Source: a virus
Length of the DNA: 28,835 nucleotides
Virus record (IMG/VR): IMGVR_UViG_3300013772_000011
Span: 20,722 to 49,556 of that record
Direction: 5' to 3' (one strand)
Position numbers and translations under genes: made by a program. Below, piece by piece: positions 7,595 to 14,644 of the stretch. A model generated the notes under the pieces. That model ran no database searches. It was given only the letters and a program-made list of their open reading frames with translations, and was not told the DNA's origin. The first letter of the stretch is position 1. Each line of letters opens with the position of its first letter.

Positions 7595-9040
7595 ATGAGT
7601 CTAAGCATGAATCTCAAGCGATTCGCAAACGTGGTGGAGCACGCCGGTAGTGGACTGAAAATGCCGGAAGACGCAGCGCGGACCATTGAAGGTCTGTCCA
7701 AGAACCTTCCTGCCGAATGCAGTTACCGCCGCCGCAGCATGACACCCGACGAATTCTCGCTTTCCGCCGGGGAGCGGTCGGACCTGAGCATCATCTCTAC
7801 ATGGTCTCCCGATCGCGACAGGGAAGTGGTTCTCTCAAAAGGACTCGACCGCAATGGGTACAACGGAGTGGTGCCATTCGCGCATCGCTACAACGAATTG
7901 CCGGTTGGCAAATGCGTCCGCATGGACCCGGTGCGCGATGGTGCTGCGATGCTGGCAAAGACGTTCTATCCTGAGAAGCCTGCCGATTGGGGGAATGCAA
8001 CGTGGATGCCCAGCGCCGTGCTGCACCTGATGCAAAATGGTGTCTGTACTGGAAAGAGTGTTGGATTCCTCCCGCTGGAAATCCGCGCCGCCACTCCGCA
8101 GGAAAAGTCGGCACATCCCGATTGGGAAGATTGTCCGATCATCGCGCGGGCGGCACTCATTGAATACAGTGTCGTGCCCGTCCCGTGTCAAGCCGAGGCC
8201 GAGATGATGGCCGTGTCCAAGGCGTTCACCGCTGGCGTTATCGACAAGAGCGTGGCCGACTTCCTAACCGAGTCACTCGCCCCTAAAGCGATCATCGAAC
8301 CACCGCCGACCTGCTACAAGTGCAAGGGCGCAATGGCCTCCACAAAACCAGAGTGCTTCCGCTGCGAGAAGTGCGGCATCGAATACTCCACCAAATCAGA
8401 AACTCCCATCGTGGTTGACGATAAAACCATGACCGACACCAACACCGCCCTCCAAACCGATGAAGACGATATGCCGAACTGCCCCACCTGCAATAGCTCC
8501 GCCAACGTCAGCAAGAAGGGTGACGGCGGAATCTACACCTGCTCGACGTGCGGGAACGATTTCACGCCCGAGACCGACCCTGATATGACCAAATCGGTTA
8601 AGGCGATGAAGCTCAACGGGCCGTGCATCTCGACCGCCAAGCGGCTGATCGCCGAGGGCAACGTCGATCACGGAGAATGGGTCGCGCCGGTCGGAAGCGA
8701 GCGTAAGCCGGAAGAATGCCTTCTGGTCGATCTCGACGCCCCTGCCGCCGCCCAATGCAAGTATCCCATCATCAAGGGTGGCCAACTGTATTCCCGCGCC
8801 GTGAGTAACGCCGCCGCCCGTGCCGAGCAAAACGGTGAAGCCGATGTCGCCGCCACGGCAAAGAACCTGTCTGACCTAATCGAGAAGCACGCCGGAAAGA
8901 GCCTGCTGAATGAGCCGTTCCGAAGCCCCGAATCCATCGTGAAATCCATCGAACTGCATCGCGCCGCCAATGAGAAACAGGCCCGCGAAGATGCCGAGCA
9001 GGCGATGGCAGATGTATTAACGCTTGCAAGGGGATCGTAA
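7595..9040 (+). CDS. Prohead protease with fused zinc-ribbon C-terminus
   Basis: A 481-residue protein, about twice the usual length for an HK97 prohead protease. Residues 64-205 carry the protease domain: STWSPDRDREVV, FAHRY with His97 as probable nucleophile-activating residue, CTGKSVGFLP with Ser155 as probable nucleophile, and the conserved ALIEYSVVPVP strand. The enzyme cleaves the capsid delta domain during maturation. After residue 235 come two paired-cysteine clusters (C240, C243, C257, C260 and C296, C299, C316, C319), each like a zinc ribbon. Then follows a 150-residue domain with KYPIIKGGQLYSRAVSNAAARAEQ. That extension may scaffold the prohead or come from a second gene. It lies between portal and capsid genes as expected. 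Confidence 0.88.
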   Translation: MSLSMNLKRFANVVEHAGSGLKMPEDAARTIEGLSKNLPAECSYRRRSMTPDEFSLSAGERSDLSIISTWSPDRDREVVLSKGLDRNGYNGVVPFAHRYNELPVGKCVRMDPVRDGAAMLAKTFYPEKPADWGNATWMPSAVLHLMQNGVCTGKSVGFLPLEIRAATPQEKSAHPDWEDCPIIARAALIEYSVVPVPCQAEAEMMAVSKAFTAGVIDKSVADFLTESLAPKAIIEPPPTCYKCKGAMASTKPECFRCEKCGIEYSTKSETPIVVDDKTMTDTNTALQTDEDDMPNCPTCNSSANVSKKGDGGIYTCSTCGNDFTPETDPDMTKSVKAMKLNGPCISTAKRLIAEGNVDHGEWVAPVGSERKPEECLLVDLDAPAAAQCKYPIIKGGQLYSRAVSNAAARAEQNGEADVAATAKNLSDLIEKHAGKSLLNEPFRSPESIVKSIELHRAANEKQAREDAEQAMADVLTLARGS

Positions 9041-9115
9041 CCAGTCTATACTTACGTCAAGCACTTATCGCGCTGCCAAGCGTGCTAGGGCGTACCTCCT
9101 GGAGATATTAGCTGT

Positions 9116-9131
9116 TTCAAGCTTGCTTGAA
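9116..9131. promoter_or_regulatory. Dyad symmetry in the protease-capsid gap
   Basis: TTCAAGC-TT-GCTTGAA, a perfect 7-bp inverted repeat with a 2-nt centre. It lies in the 195-nt gap between protease and capsid genes. The tiny loop suits a protein-binding operator better than an RNA hairpin. The rest of the gap holds no convincing gene or promoter. Confidence 0.3.
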
Positions 9132-9212
9132 CGGTGGAGATATCAGGGAACCGGGCGTCTGGAAGCCGACAACAGCCACAACATACCGGCACCACAAATC
9201 ACGCCGGATGAA

Positions 9213-9224
9213 ACGCCTCCCCCA
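9213..9224 (+). promoter_or_regulatory. C/T-rich pre-start motif copy (capsid)
   Basis: ACGCCTCCCCCA ends 11 nt before the capsid ATG at 9236; the linker is A/T-rich (AGAAGAAATTA). It is one of the best copies of the recurrent 12-mer. Confidence 0.45.
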
Positions 9225-9235
9225 AGAAGAAATTA

Positions 9236-10705
9236 ATGTTTGTCGAATTCCTCGTGGCCGCTAAAGGCCACAAAATCGGCGACACCGTCGAATACGAAGA
9301 CGTTGTTGCCAAGGGTCTGATTGAATTGGACCTGGTGAAAGAGGGCAAGAAGCCCGCTGTAGTCGAAAGCGCCGCCGCCGCCGCCGCGACAGGGCTTCAA
9401 ACCGCGATGGTCAAGGCCGTCTCTGATGGCTTTGCCGAAATGGCCAAGAAGTTCGTCGCTCAGCCCGCCGTTAATCGCGGTGGGTTGGAGATCGCGGACA
9501 ACGCGGACATTCAGGTGGAGAACCTGGTCGTTCACGGACGGCTCAAGAACTTCCCGAATGATGCGGCCGGACTCCGTGAGGCTTATCGATTCGGCATTTA
9601 CTGCCTGGGCGTTTATCACAACGACCCGCGATCGGGCGTCGATTCGAAAGAGAGGTCCAGCTTTGCCGTTCAGCGGTGCAAGCAATACGGAATCCCCCTT
9701 ACGTGGAAAGAGTGGGAGGACACCAAGCGCGTCGTCAAGACGCTGACTGATACCAACAACACGTCTGCGGGATTCTTGGTTCCCGAGGAATTCCAGAACA
9801 GCATGATCCTGCTCCGCGAGAAGTACGGAGTATTTCGCCAGAACGCCCAGGTCGTTCCGATGGCCGGCGATCAAAAACTGATCCCTCGCCAGCGCGGCGC
9901 GGCACAAGCCTACTTCGTCGGCGAAGGTGCTGCTGGCACCGCCACAGATCCCACTTTTGACCTCGTGAAGCTCGGCACGAAAAAGCTGATGACGCTGACT
10001 TATTTCAGCACCGAGATCGGCGAGGATGCGGTCATTAGTATTGGCGACAAGCTGGCTGGAGACATCGCCTACGCCTTCGCCAATAGGGAAGACCAATGCG
10101 GCTTCCTTGGCGACGCCACGAGCACCTACGGCGGTATTCTCGGACTTAGCCAATCCCTCAAAAACATCTCCGCCACTCCGACCTCGACCATCGCGGACGT
10201 GCTGGGAATCTACCAGACTTCGCACAACTCCTACGCGACGATCACACTGGCCGACTTCAACCAGGTTGTCGGTCTGCTCCCTGAGTTCGCGGATACGCCC
10301 AACGCGAAATGGTACATGCACCGGACGGTATGGGGTTCCGTCGCGCAACGATTGGCTACTGCCGCCGGCGGGAACCCGGTCTCGGCCATCCAAGATGGCG
10401 CACGCGAGAAGATGTTCCTCGGTTACCCCGTCATCATCTCGCAGGTGATGCCGAAGACCTATGCCGCGAATCAAATTGTCGCCTACCTAGGAGATCTTTC
10501 CGAGGCTGCGATGATCGGCGACCGTCGCCACACGACGATTGCGCTGAGCGATCAGTACCTGTTCAATCAGGATGTAATCGCTGTTCGCGGAACTGAGCGA
10601 TTTGACATCAATGTGCATGACGTTGGCGAGATGACAACCGGCACCCCCAAAGATGCAGCGATGGGATTGACGGCAGGGCCGATGGTTGCCCTCATGCTCA
10701 CCTAA
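9236..10705 (+). CDS. Major capsid protein (HK97 fold)
   Basis: A 489-residue protein, the main shell subunit. Residues 1-150 would be the delta or scaffold domain, with an Ala-rich helical stretch (ESAAAAAATGLQTAMVKAV). The HK97 core begins near residue 174 with TSAGFLVPEEFQNSMILLREKYGVFR, followed by IPRQRGAAQAYFVGEGAA, LTYFSTEIGEDA, AFANREDQCGFLGD and YGGILGL. The P-loop/A-domain segment contains KWYMHRTVWGS and the E-loop-like VISQVMPKTYAANQIVAYLGDLSEAAMIGDRR. These are the usual landmarks of phage capsid family HK97. It directly follows the protease, which probably removes the N-terminal domain. A copy of the C/T-rich motif precedes the ATG. Confidence 0.93.
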   Translation: MFVEFLVAAKGHKIGDTVEYEDVVAKGLIELDLVKEGKKPAVVESAAAAAATGLQTAMVKAVSDGFAEMAKKFVAQPAVNRGGLEIADNADIQVENLVVHGRLKNFPNDAAGLREAYRFGIYCLGVYHNDPRSGVDSKERSSFAVQRCKQYGIPLTWKEWEDTKRVVKTLTDTNNTSAGFLVPEEFQNSMILLREKYGVFRQNAQVVPMAGDQKLIPRQRGAAQAYFVGEGAAGTATDPTFDLVKLGTKKLMTLTYFSTEIGEDAVISIGDKLAGDIAYAFANREDQCGFLGDATSTYGGILGLSQSLKNISATPTSTIADVLGIYQTSHNSYATITLADFNQVVGLLPEFADTPNAKWYMHRTVWGSVAQRLATAAGGNPVSAIQDGAREKMFLGYPVIISQVMPKTYAANQIVAYLGDLSEAAMIGDRRHTTIALSDQYLFNQDVIAVRGTERFDINVHDVGEMTTGTPKDAAMGLTAGPMVALMLT

Positions 10706-10759
10706 TGACGGCTGGATGTGGAAAAGTGTCCCGATGTATGGGATGCGATTAAAATGAAA

Positions 10760-10771
10760 ACGCCTCTCTAA
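10760..10771 (+). promoter_or_regulatory. C/T-rich pre-start motif copy with mini hairpin
   Basis: ACGCCTCTCTAA ends 10 nt before the GTG at 10782. CTCT at 10766-10769 can pair with AGAG at 10771-10774 only with a very small loop. The linker is A-rich. Confidence 0.4.
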
Positions 10772-10781
10772 AGAGAAAAAA

Positions 10782-11222
10782 GTGATTAATGACCAATCTG
10801 TAAAAGTTTACCCCATCCTCATCACGGCGCTGACCAATGCCGCGACGGGAACGTTCGGGACTTTTGATTGTTCCGGGCACCAATATGCCCGGATTGACCT
10901 CACGCTAAGCGCGACCAACGCCGTAAGTAACGTACCCACAACGGCGAAAATTCAGGAGTGCGATACGACTGTATCCACTTCGTTCGCGGATGTTTCTGGT
11001 GGTTCGATGACCAGTGCATTCACCAATGGCCTCACCACCACCACCCTGACTGACGTTCTAACTTGGTGCGTGGACCTTCGCCCGCGCAAAAGATATTTGC
11101 GCGTCCTATGCGCGGTTTTAACGTCACAAACCGTTGCCGGAATCGTCACTCTTTCGCGCTCCGGCCAAGCGGAAATAAGCACTGCCGCCGCCAATAACGT
11201 TTCCGCGATGTTGGTTCTGTAA
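10782..11222 (+). CDS. Small head-associated candidate protein
   Basis: A 146-residue protein with a GTG start. It is beta-like and rich in Thr/Ser/Ala/Val, with GTFGTFDCSGHQYARIDLTLSATNAV, a central CDTTVSTSF and LRPRKRYLRVLCAVLTSQTVAGIVTLSRSGQAE. This pattern, a short domain with a YARIDL strand then a KRYLRV strand, is common among small proteins encoded just after the capsid gene, where decoration and head-stabilising proteins sit. No catalytic motif is seen. It is followed by a strong terminator-like hairpin, which suggests that capsid and this gene form the end of one late transcript. Decoration protein is an inference. Confidence 0.6.
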   Translation: MINDQSVKVYPILITALTNAATGTFGTFDCSGHQYARIDLTLSATNAVSNVPTTAKIQECDTTVSTSFADVSGGSMTSAFTNGLTTTTLTDVLTWCVDLRPRKRYLRVLCAVLTSQTVAGIVTLSRSGQAEISTAAANNVSAMLVL

Positions 11223-11241
11223 ACTTAAAACCTTAACCCTT

Positions 11242-11272
11242 CTCGGCCATCCTTAACGGGGTGGCTGAGATT
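11242..11272 (+). terminator. Intrinsic terminator-like hairpin
   Basis: The 11-nt arm CTCGGCCATCC (11242-11252) pairs with GGGTGGCTGAG (11259-11269), including two G.T pairs, across a 6-nt loop. It is followed by ATTTTCCC. The T run is short, so termination may be partial. It sits 20 nt after the stop at 11222. Confidence 0.6.
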
Positions 11273-11371
11273 TTCCCGTCAAAACGCAAAACAGCATGAC
11301 CGAGCTATGCGGCTCGTGTGCTTCGTTGCATCTTCGACCTTCCCACTCCAGTTCAATGCCACCCTTTATCC

Positions 11372-11377
11372 AGGAGG
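11372..11377 (+). promoter_or_regulatory. Shine-Dalgarno AGGAGG deciding a TTG start
   Basis: A perfect AGGAGG lies 5 nt before the TTG at 11383, which is in frame with the long methyltransferase-glycosyltransferase ORF. An ATG upstream at 11296 and one at 11398 have no such site, so TTG 11383 is preferred. Confidence 0.65.
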
Positions 11378-11382
11378 ATTCC

Positions 11383-13257
11383 TTGGACGGCTCAACCATG
11401 ATTTCCGACCCCGCTACCGCCTTAAAACCGATCGATTTGACCCCGAACGATCTACCCGTCCCTGACTTCGGCGGACGGTTCTTCAACGTCAAGCCCGACT
11501 CGTGGGCCGAGCACGCGCGGAACATCTACAGCCAAAACGGGGAAGATGGCATCGTTGCTGAAATCTTCCGTCGCATCGGCACCACGAATAAGTTCTGCTT
11601 TGAAGCTGGCGCTGCGGACGGTCGATGGATGAGCAACACCCGCAAACTGATTGATGAAGGGTGGTCTGCCGTGCTGGTGGAGTCGGATCCTGATCGACTT
11701 GAAGATTTGCGGAAGCTCGAAAGCGATAAAGTGACCATCGCTCACCGGCACATCACCGACGAAGGACCGGACTCGATCGACAACGTGTTGAAGGAGAGTG
11801 GCTGCCCCGACGATCCTGATCTTGGGGTCATCGACGTGGACGGGCAGGATTACTACATCTTCAACTCGCTGATTCGCGTGCGCCCGCGAGTGCTGATCGT
11901 GGAGTTCGCCCCCGAAGCGGCCCCCAATTACATCCCCGAGCGTGGTGGCCCTGGTCAAGCTGGCTGGGAGGCGATGTATGTGCTGGGTAAGTCCAAGGGA
12001 TATCACGCGGTTGCCTACACCCGGTTCAACTTCATCTTCGTGCGGTTTGAAGATTACGCCGCTGCCGTGGCCGCAACAGACATCACGCTCAAGTTGAACC
12101 TCGGTGGTGGCACTGGACCCGAACTGCCAGGGTATGAAGTGGTGGACCGCAAGAACGGCAGCGAAGTCTATCCACTGAGTTATCCCAATGGGTGCGCTGA
12201 TGAGGTTCGTGCCTCACACGTTCTCGAACACCTGCCCCACAACACGACGCTCGCCGCGGTCGAGGATTGGGTGCGCGTGCTCAAGCCGGGCGGCAAGCTC
12301 AAGATCGCGGTCCCTGATCTAAACTTCATCATCGGCCACCTTCAGGCCGGCAACCGCGAACTGCCCCTCGAAGGCTATTTGATGGGCGGGCAAACCGATG
12401 AAAATGACTTCCATCATGCCGTATTCACTGAAAACAAGCTCCGCAACATCATGTACGGGCTGGGACTCCGAAGAATCCGAAGGTGGGACAGTGAGATACA
12501 GGACTGTGCTTCTCTGCCCGTCTCCCTGAACCTCGAAGGAACCAAGCCCGCGAACGTCACCGTCAAAGGTGTCGAGGCGATGATGTCTGTTCCGCGGTAT
12601 GGTGCCACTGCCGCGTTTGAATGTATCGGACAGTCTCTACGCTCGGCTGGGAACATCCCGCTCCGCGTGGCTTATGGTGCTTATTGGGATGAAGCACTGA
12701 CAAGCGCCATTTTGCAAACGCTTGCTGAAGGCAAAGCGGAGTGGATTCTATTTATCGACTTCGATTCGGTGTTCTGCGCCGACGATGTGAAGGAACTGTA
12801 CCGGCTCGCGACAACGACTCCCGGCCTCGATGCGGTGTGCCCTGTGCAAATGGGCCGCTCATTCAACAAAGCCTTGATCGTGATGAAGCCCGACGAAAAC
12901 GGGAAGTACAGCGATAAGGTGGCGGCGGATTTGTTCGATCAGGATCTCATGGAGATCCAAAGCGGGCATTTCGGCTGTACACTGGTTCGCGCCGACGCTA
13001 TCCGCAAAATGAGTAAGCCGTGGTTCATCGCTAAGCCGAGCGATGAGGGCGCGTGGGCCGGGGAAGGTTATATATCGGCAGACGTGGCGTTTTGGCGCAA
13101 GTTTACGGCTGAGGGGTTCAAGCTTTTCAGCGCGAATCAGGTGCCAATTGGTCATTTGCAAGAGCAACTTTTGTGGGCCGATCGTAATTTGGGGTGTGTG
13201 ACGCAGGAAATTTCCGACTATCGAAAGTCCGGCGCGCCGCCCGAAACGTGGAGATAA
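11383..13257 (+). CDS. Three-domain FkbM-like methyltransferase / methyltransferase / glycosyltransferase
   Basis: A 624-residue protein. Residues about 45-220 resemble FkbM-type SAM methyltransferases: IYSQNGEDGIV, FCFEAGAADGR, VLVESDP, GVIDVDGQDYYIF and RPRVLIVEF. Residues about 236-385 form a second methyltransferase-like domain (LKLNLGGGTG, RASHVLEHL, LKPGGKLKIAVPDL). Residues about 398-600 look like a GT-A glycosyltransferase with WILFIDFDS as the metal-binding DxD, then SGHFGCTLVRADAI and an ISADVAFWRKF acidic site. Together they could build and methylate a glycan on virion proteins or the host surface. A paralogue of the last two domains is at 20857. The gene has its own strong Shine-Dalgarno after a terminator, so it may be expressed separately from head genes. 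The substrate is unknown. Confidence 0.8.
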   Translation: MDGSTMISDPATALKPIDLTPNDLPVPDFGGRFFNVKPDSWAEHARNIYSQNGEDGIVAEIFRRIGTTNKFCFEAGAADGRWMSNTRKLIDEGWSAVLVESDPDRLEDLRKLESDKVTIAHRHITDEGPDSIDNVLKESGCPDDPDLGVIDVDGQDYYIFNSLIRVRPRVLIVEFAPEAAPNYIPERGGPGQAGWEAMYVLGKSKGYHAVAYTRFNFIFVRFEDYAAAVAATDITLKLNLGGGTGPELPGYEVVDRKNGSEVYPLSYPNGCADEVRASHVLEHLPHNTTLAAVEDWVRVLKPGGKLKIAVPDLNFIIGHLQAGNRELPLEGYLMGGQTDENDFHHAVFTENKLRNIMYGLGLRRIRRWDSEIQDCASLPVSLNLEGTKPANVTVKGVEAMMSVPRYGATAAFECIGQSLRSAGNIPLRVAYGAYWDEALTSAILQTLAEGKAEWILFIDFDSVFCADDVKELYRLATTTPGLDAVCPVQMGRSFNKALIVMKPDENGKYSDKVAADLFDQDLMEIQSGHFGCTLVRADAIRKMSKPWFIAKPSDEGAWAGEGYISADVAFWRKFTAEGFKLFSANQVPIGHLQEQLLWADRNLGCVTQEISDYRKSGAPPETWR

Positions 13258-13262
13258 TTCAA

Positions 13263-13439
13263 ATGGCAGACCTTATTGATTGCGCATATGCCGCAGATGC
13301 CGAAGTGGAAGCGGCCATGATTAAAGTTGACGAAGCAAACCGGGCGTTGAAAGAAAAAAAGGAACACGCGGATTCTTTATGGAAAGAGATTCGGAAGTCG
13401 TATCCGCAAAGCGGAATCGTTGTTGGAGTCGTGGTATGA
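13263..13439 (+). CDS. Small helical protein
   Basis: A 58-residue protein with a long charged helix (EVEAAMIKVDEANRALKEKKEHADSLWKEIRKS) likely to form a coiled coil, then a hydrophobic C-terminus GIVVGVVV. The chosen ATG at 13263 follows the upstream stop by 5 nt. Its own stop overlaps the next ATG at 13436 in an ATGA junction. No family is recognised. The coupling to the Tat-leader gene supports it as real. Confidence 0.55.
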   Translation: MADLIDCAYAADAEVEAAMIKVDEANRALKEKKEHADSLWKEIRKSYPQSGIVVGVVV

Positions 13440-13543
13440 CCCGCCGCCAAGCCCTCCGCTCCCTCATCTCCGCCGTAGCCGCGTGCGTGGTCGCGCCATT
13501 CGCCAAGGCGCCGCATCTATCTCAACGATCTCAGAGCAAGTGA
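13436..13543 (+). pseudogene. Truncated Tat-leader gene at the CRISPR boundary
   Basis: The ATG overlaps the upstream TGA. The 35 codons begin MTRRQALRSLISAV and include ACVVAPFAKAP, closely similar in layout to the leader of the 193-residue gene at 846 (RRNFLQATG then IALAPFAPKP). The reading frame runs into the first CRISPR repeat at 13510 and stops there at TGA 13541-13543. The signal-like part is intact but the expected mature domain is missing. I infer that the body was lost or displaced when the adjacent module arrived. A genuine 35-residue leader peptide cannot be excluded. No continuation was found after the module. Confidence 0.5.
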
Positions 13544-13618
13544 CCCACGAGTGCGCTGCCAGATACATTGGACCGTTGGAAGCCGCATCTATCTCAACGA
13601 TCTCAGAGCAAGTGACCC
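13510..13618 (-). CRISPR. One-spacer CRISPR mini-array
   Basis: Two perfect 37-bp direct repeats at 13510-13546 and 13582-13618 (each begins GCCGCATC and ends AAGTGACCC) flank a 35-bp unique segment at 13547-13581. Period is 72 bp. Repeat identity is 37 of 37 while flanking bases differ, so the boundaries are sharp. Repeat and spacer lengths match type V arrays. Internal dyad symmetry is weak (CTC/GAG only). No third copy is found at the next period. The array lies downstream of a minus-strand operon with a Cas12/TnpB-like gene, so minus-strand transcription is the simplest reading, but orientation is not proven. No spacer match was noticed elsewhere in the window. Confidence 0.72.
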
Positions 13619-13805
13619 GCCGCCCTCGCAACCCATGTCGGCATCAACAGAAGCATAACGGTTTGCGCGAGGTGAGGCTTTCAATCGTATCACGAGTGCC
13701 TCATGAAGTAGAAAAACAGACATAATCAATTATGGGTTCAACGCTTCGCGAGGTGATCGGCGTTCATCCACCACGTCGCCGCTCGCAGTCAGGTTGTCAA
13801 AGAGC

Positions 13806-13816
13806 GATAGATTCGG
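13806..13816. ncRNA. Possible anti-repeat segment
   Basis: GATAGATTCGG can pair with CCGCATCTATC of the CRISPR repeat at 10 of 11 positions. It lies between the array and the operon, where a tracrRNA anti-repeat would be expected. The match is short enough to be chance. Confidence 0.3.
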
Positions 13817-13877
13817 GAGTCCCGTTCCGGTGTTGCCACCGATGAGCCCGAGCACTGTTTGGGACGTTCCGGCACTC

Positions 13878-13964
13878 CCTTTCGCGGCCTGCACGAAAGG
13901 TCAACTGCCGCTGGGCCTTGCGGAGGCCCTCAACCCTTGCGGGTGGTCTGACCCCTTCGGGTCA
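13878..13964. ncRNA. Cluster of four hairpins between operon and array
   Basis: The gene-free stretch 13619-13975 ends in four consecutive stem-loops: CCTTTCG/CGAAAGG (13878-13900, 9-nt loop), GGGCCT/AGGCCC (13913-13929), ACCC/GGGT (13933-13944) and TGACCC/GGGTCA (13949-13964). On the minus strand the third loop is GCAA, a GNRA tetraloop, which favours a minus-strand RNA. It follows the stop of the 222-residue gene by 11 nt on that strand. It could be a guide-associated RNA (tracr-like), a terminator cluster or both. The remaining bases of the stretch show a 10-bp direct repeat but no convincing gene. Confidence 0.4.
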
Positions 13965-13975
13965 AAGTTCGATCA

Positions 13976-14644
13976 TCATCCACGGCGCAGTTCGGATAGC
14001 AACTGCTCAAGTTCGCCAATGGAGAGGAAAAGTTTTTTCCCGGCCAGTTCGATCCAGACGCCGCCGGATCGCCGGTCGATCTTGATATTCTTCCGTTTCA
14101 TGGGTCTTGGGGCCGACGCCGGGCGACCCTCGGCCCATGCAACCTGCGGTTCGAAGGCGCGATCGCCAAGAGGCCCGAATACCTGGTCAACGTGCATGGC
14201 AGTCAGATCGGGAAGTGCAATCCATCGACTGGTAAACGAGTCGCGGTCTAAACGAACTGCAACCTCAACCATTCCCTTATCAATGATCTCGGCCTGCCTC
14301 TCCACCGGAAGAACCTTGAACTTGTTCAGTAACAATTTTCCAGTGGTGTACCCTTGGAATCGATGGAATGCCTCGGGAATGATCTTGCCGTTCGCCACCA
14401 GCATCAGGGTTCTGAATTTCTCGGGATACTTTTCGCGGACGTACTTGGGTTCTTCCCCGTGTTTGAGCATCTCCACCAAAAGAGCGGCGGAACGGCACAC
14501 AATTTCAACCGACCAGCCCATCAGCCGATCCCATTCGGCGTGTCGCTCATCGGGCGTCATGGCCGCGTACTGTTTGGCGTACCCGCTCAAATACGAAGGG
14601 CACATTGCTGGAGTCGCCTTTACTTTAATTGCCTGTGATACCAT
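13976..14644 (-). CDS. Unknown protein coupled to the Cas12-like gene
   Basis: A 222-residue protein starting at ATG 14644, inside the last 20 nt of the upstream effector gene, so the two are probably translationally coupled. A longer reading from 14737 would overlap the effector by over 100 nt and is less likely. It is mainly helical, with MTPDERHAEWDRLMGWSVE, CRSAALLVEMLKHGEE, then a block ANGKIIPEAFHRFQGY and LLLNKFKVLPVERQAEI. A basic linker (PRPMKRKNIKIDRRSGG) precedes a C-terminal beta-hairpin and helix (VWIELAGKKLFLSIGELEQLL). No known family is recognised and no Cas1, Cas2 or nuclease motif is present. Position makes it a candidate accessory factor, perhaps nucleic-acid binding given the basic linker; that is inference. 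Confidence 0.7.
   Translation of the reverse strand: MVSQAIKVKATPAMCPSYLSGYAKQYAAMTPDERHAEWDRLMGWSVEIVCRSAALLVEMLKHGEEPKYVREKYPEKFRTLMLVANGKIIPEAFHRFQGYTTGKLLLNKFKVLPVERQAEIIDKGMVEVAVRLDRDSFTSRWIALPDLTAMHVDQVFGPLGDRAFEPQVAWAEGRPASAPRPMKRKNIKIDRRSGGVWIELAGKKLFLSIGELEQLLSELRRG

Noticed and set aside
9024-9236. 70-residue frame filling the protease-capsid gap
   Set aside because: TTG start inside the protease gene, overlaps the capsid start, low-complexity composition; the gap is better seen as regulatory.
9233-10474. 413-residue minus-strand frame opposite the capsid gene
   Set aside because: Shadow of the well-supported major capsid gene.
13547-13581. Spacer match within the window
   Set aside because: No convincing match was found by eye; a database search is needed and self-targeting is not claimed.
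13654-13690. A third CRISPR repeat at the next 72-bp period
   Set aside because: The bases there do not match the repeat, so the array is one spacer long.
13420-13725. 101-residue + strand frame covering the array
   Set aside because: The protein simply repeats the same translated CRISPR repeat twice (ISTISEQVT); explained by the DNA repeat.
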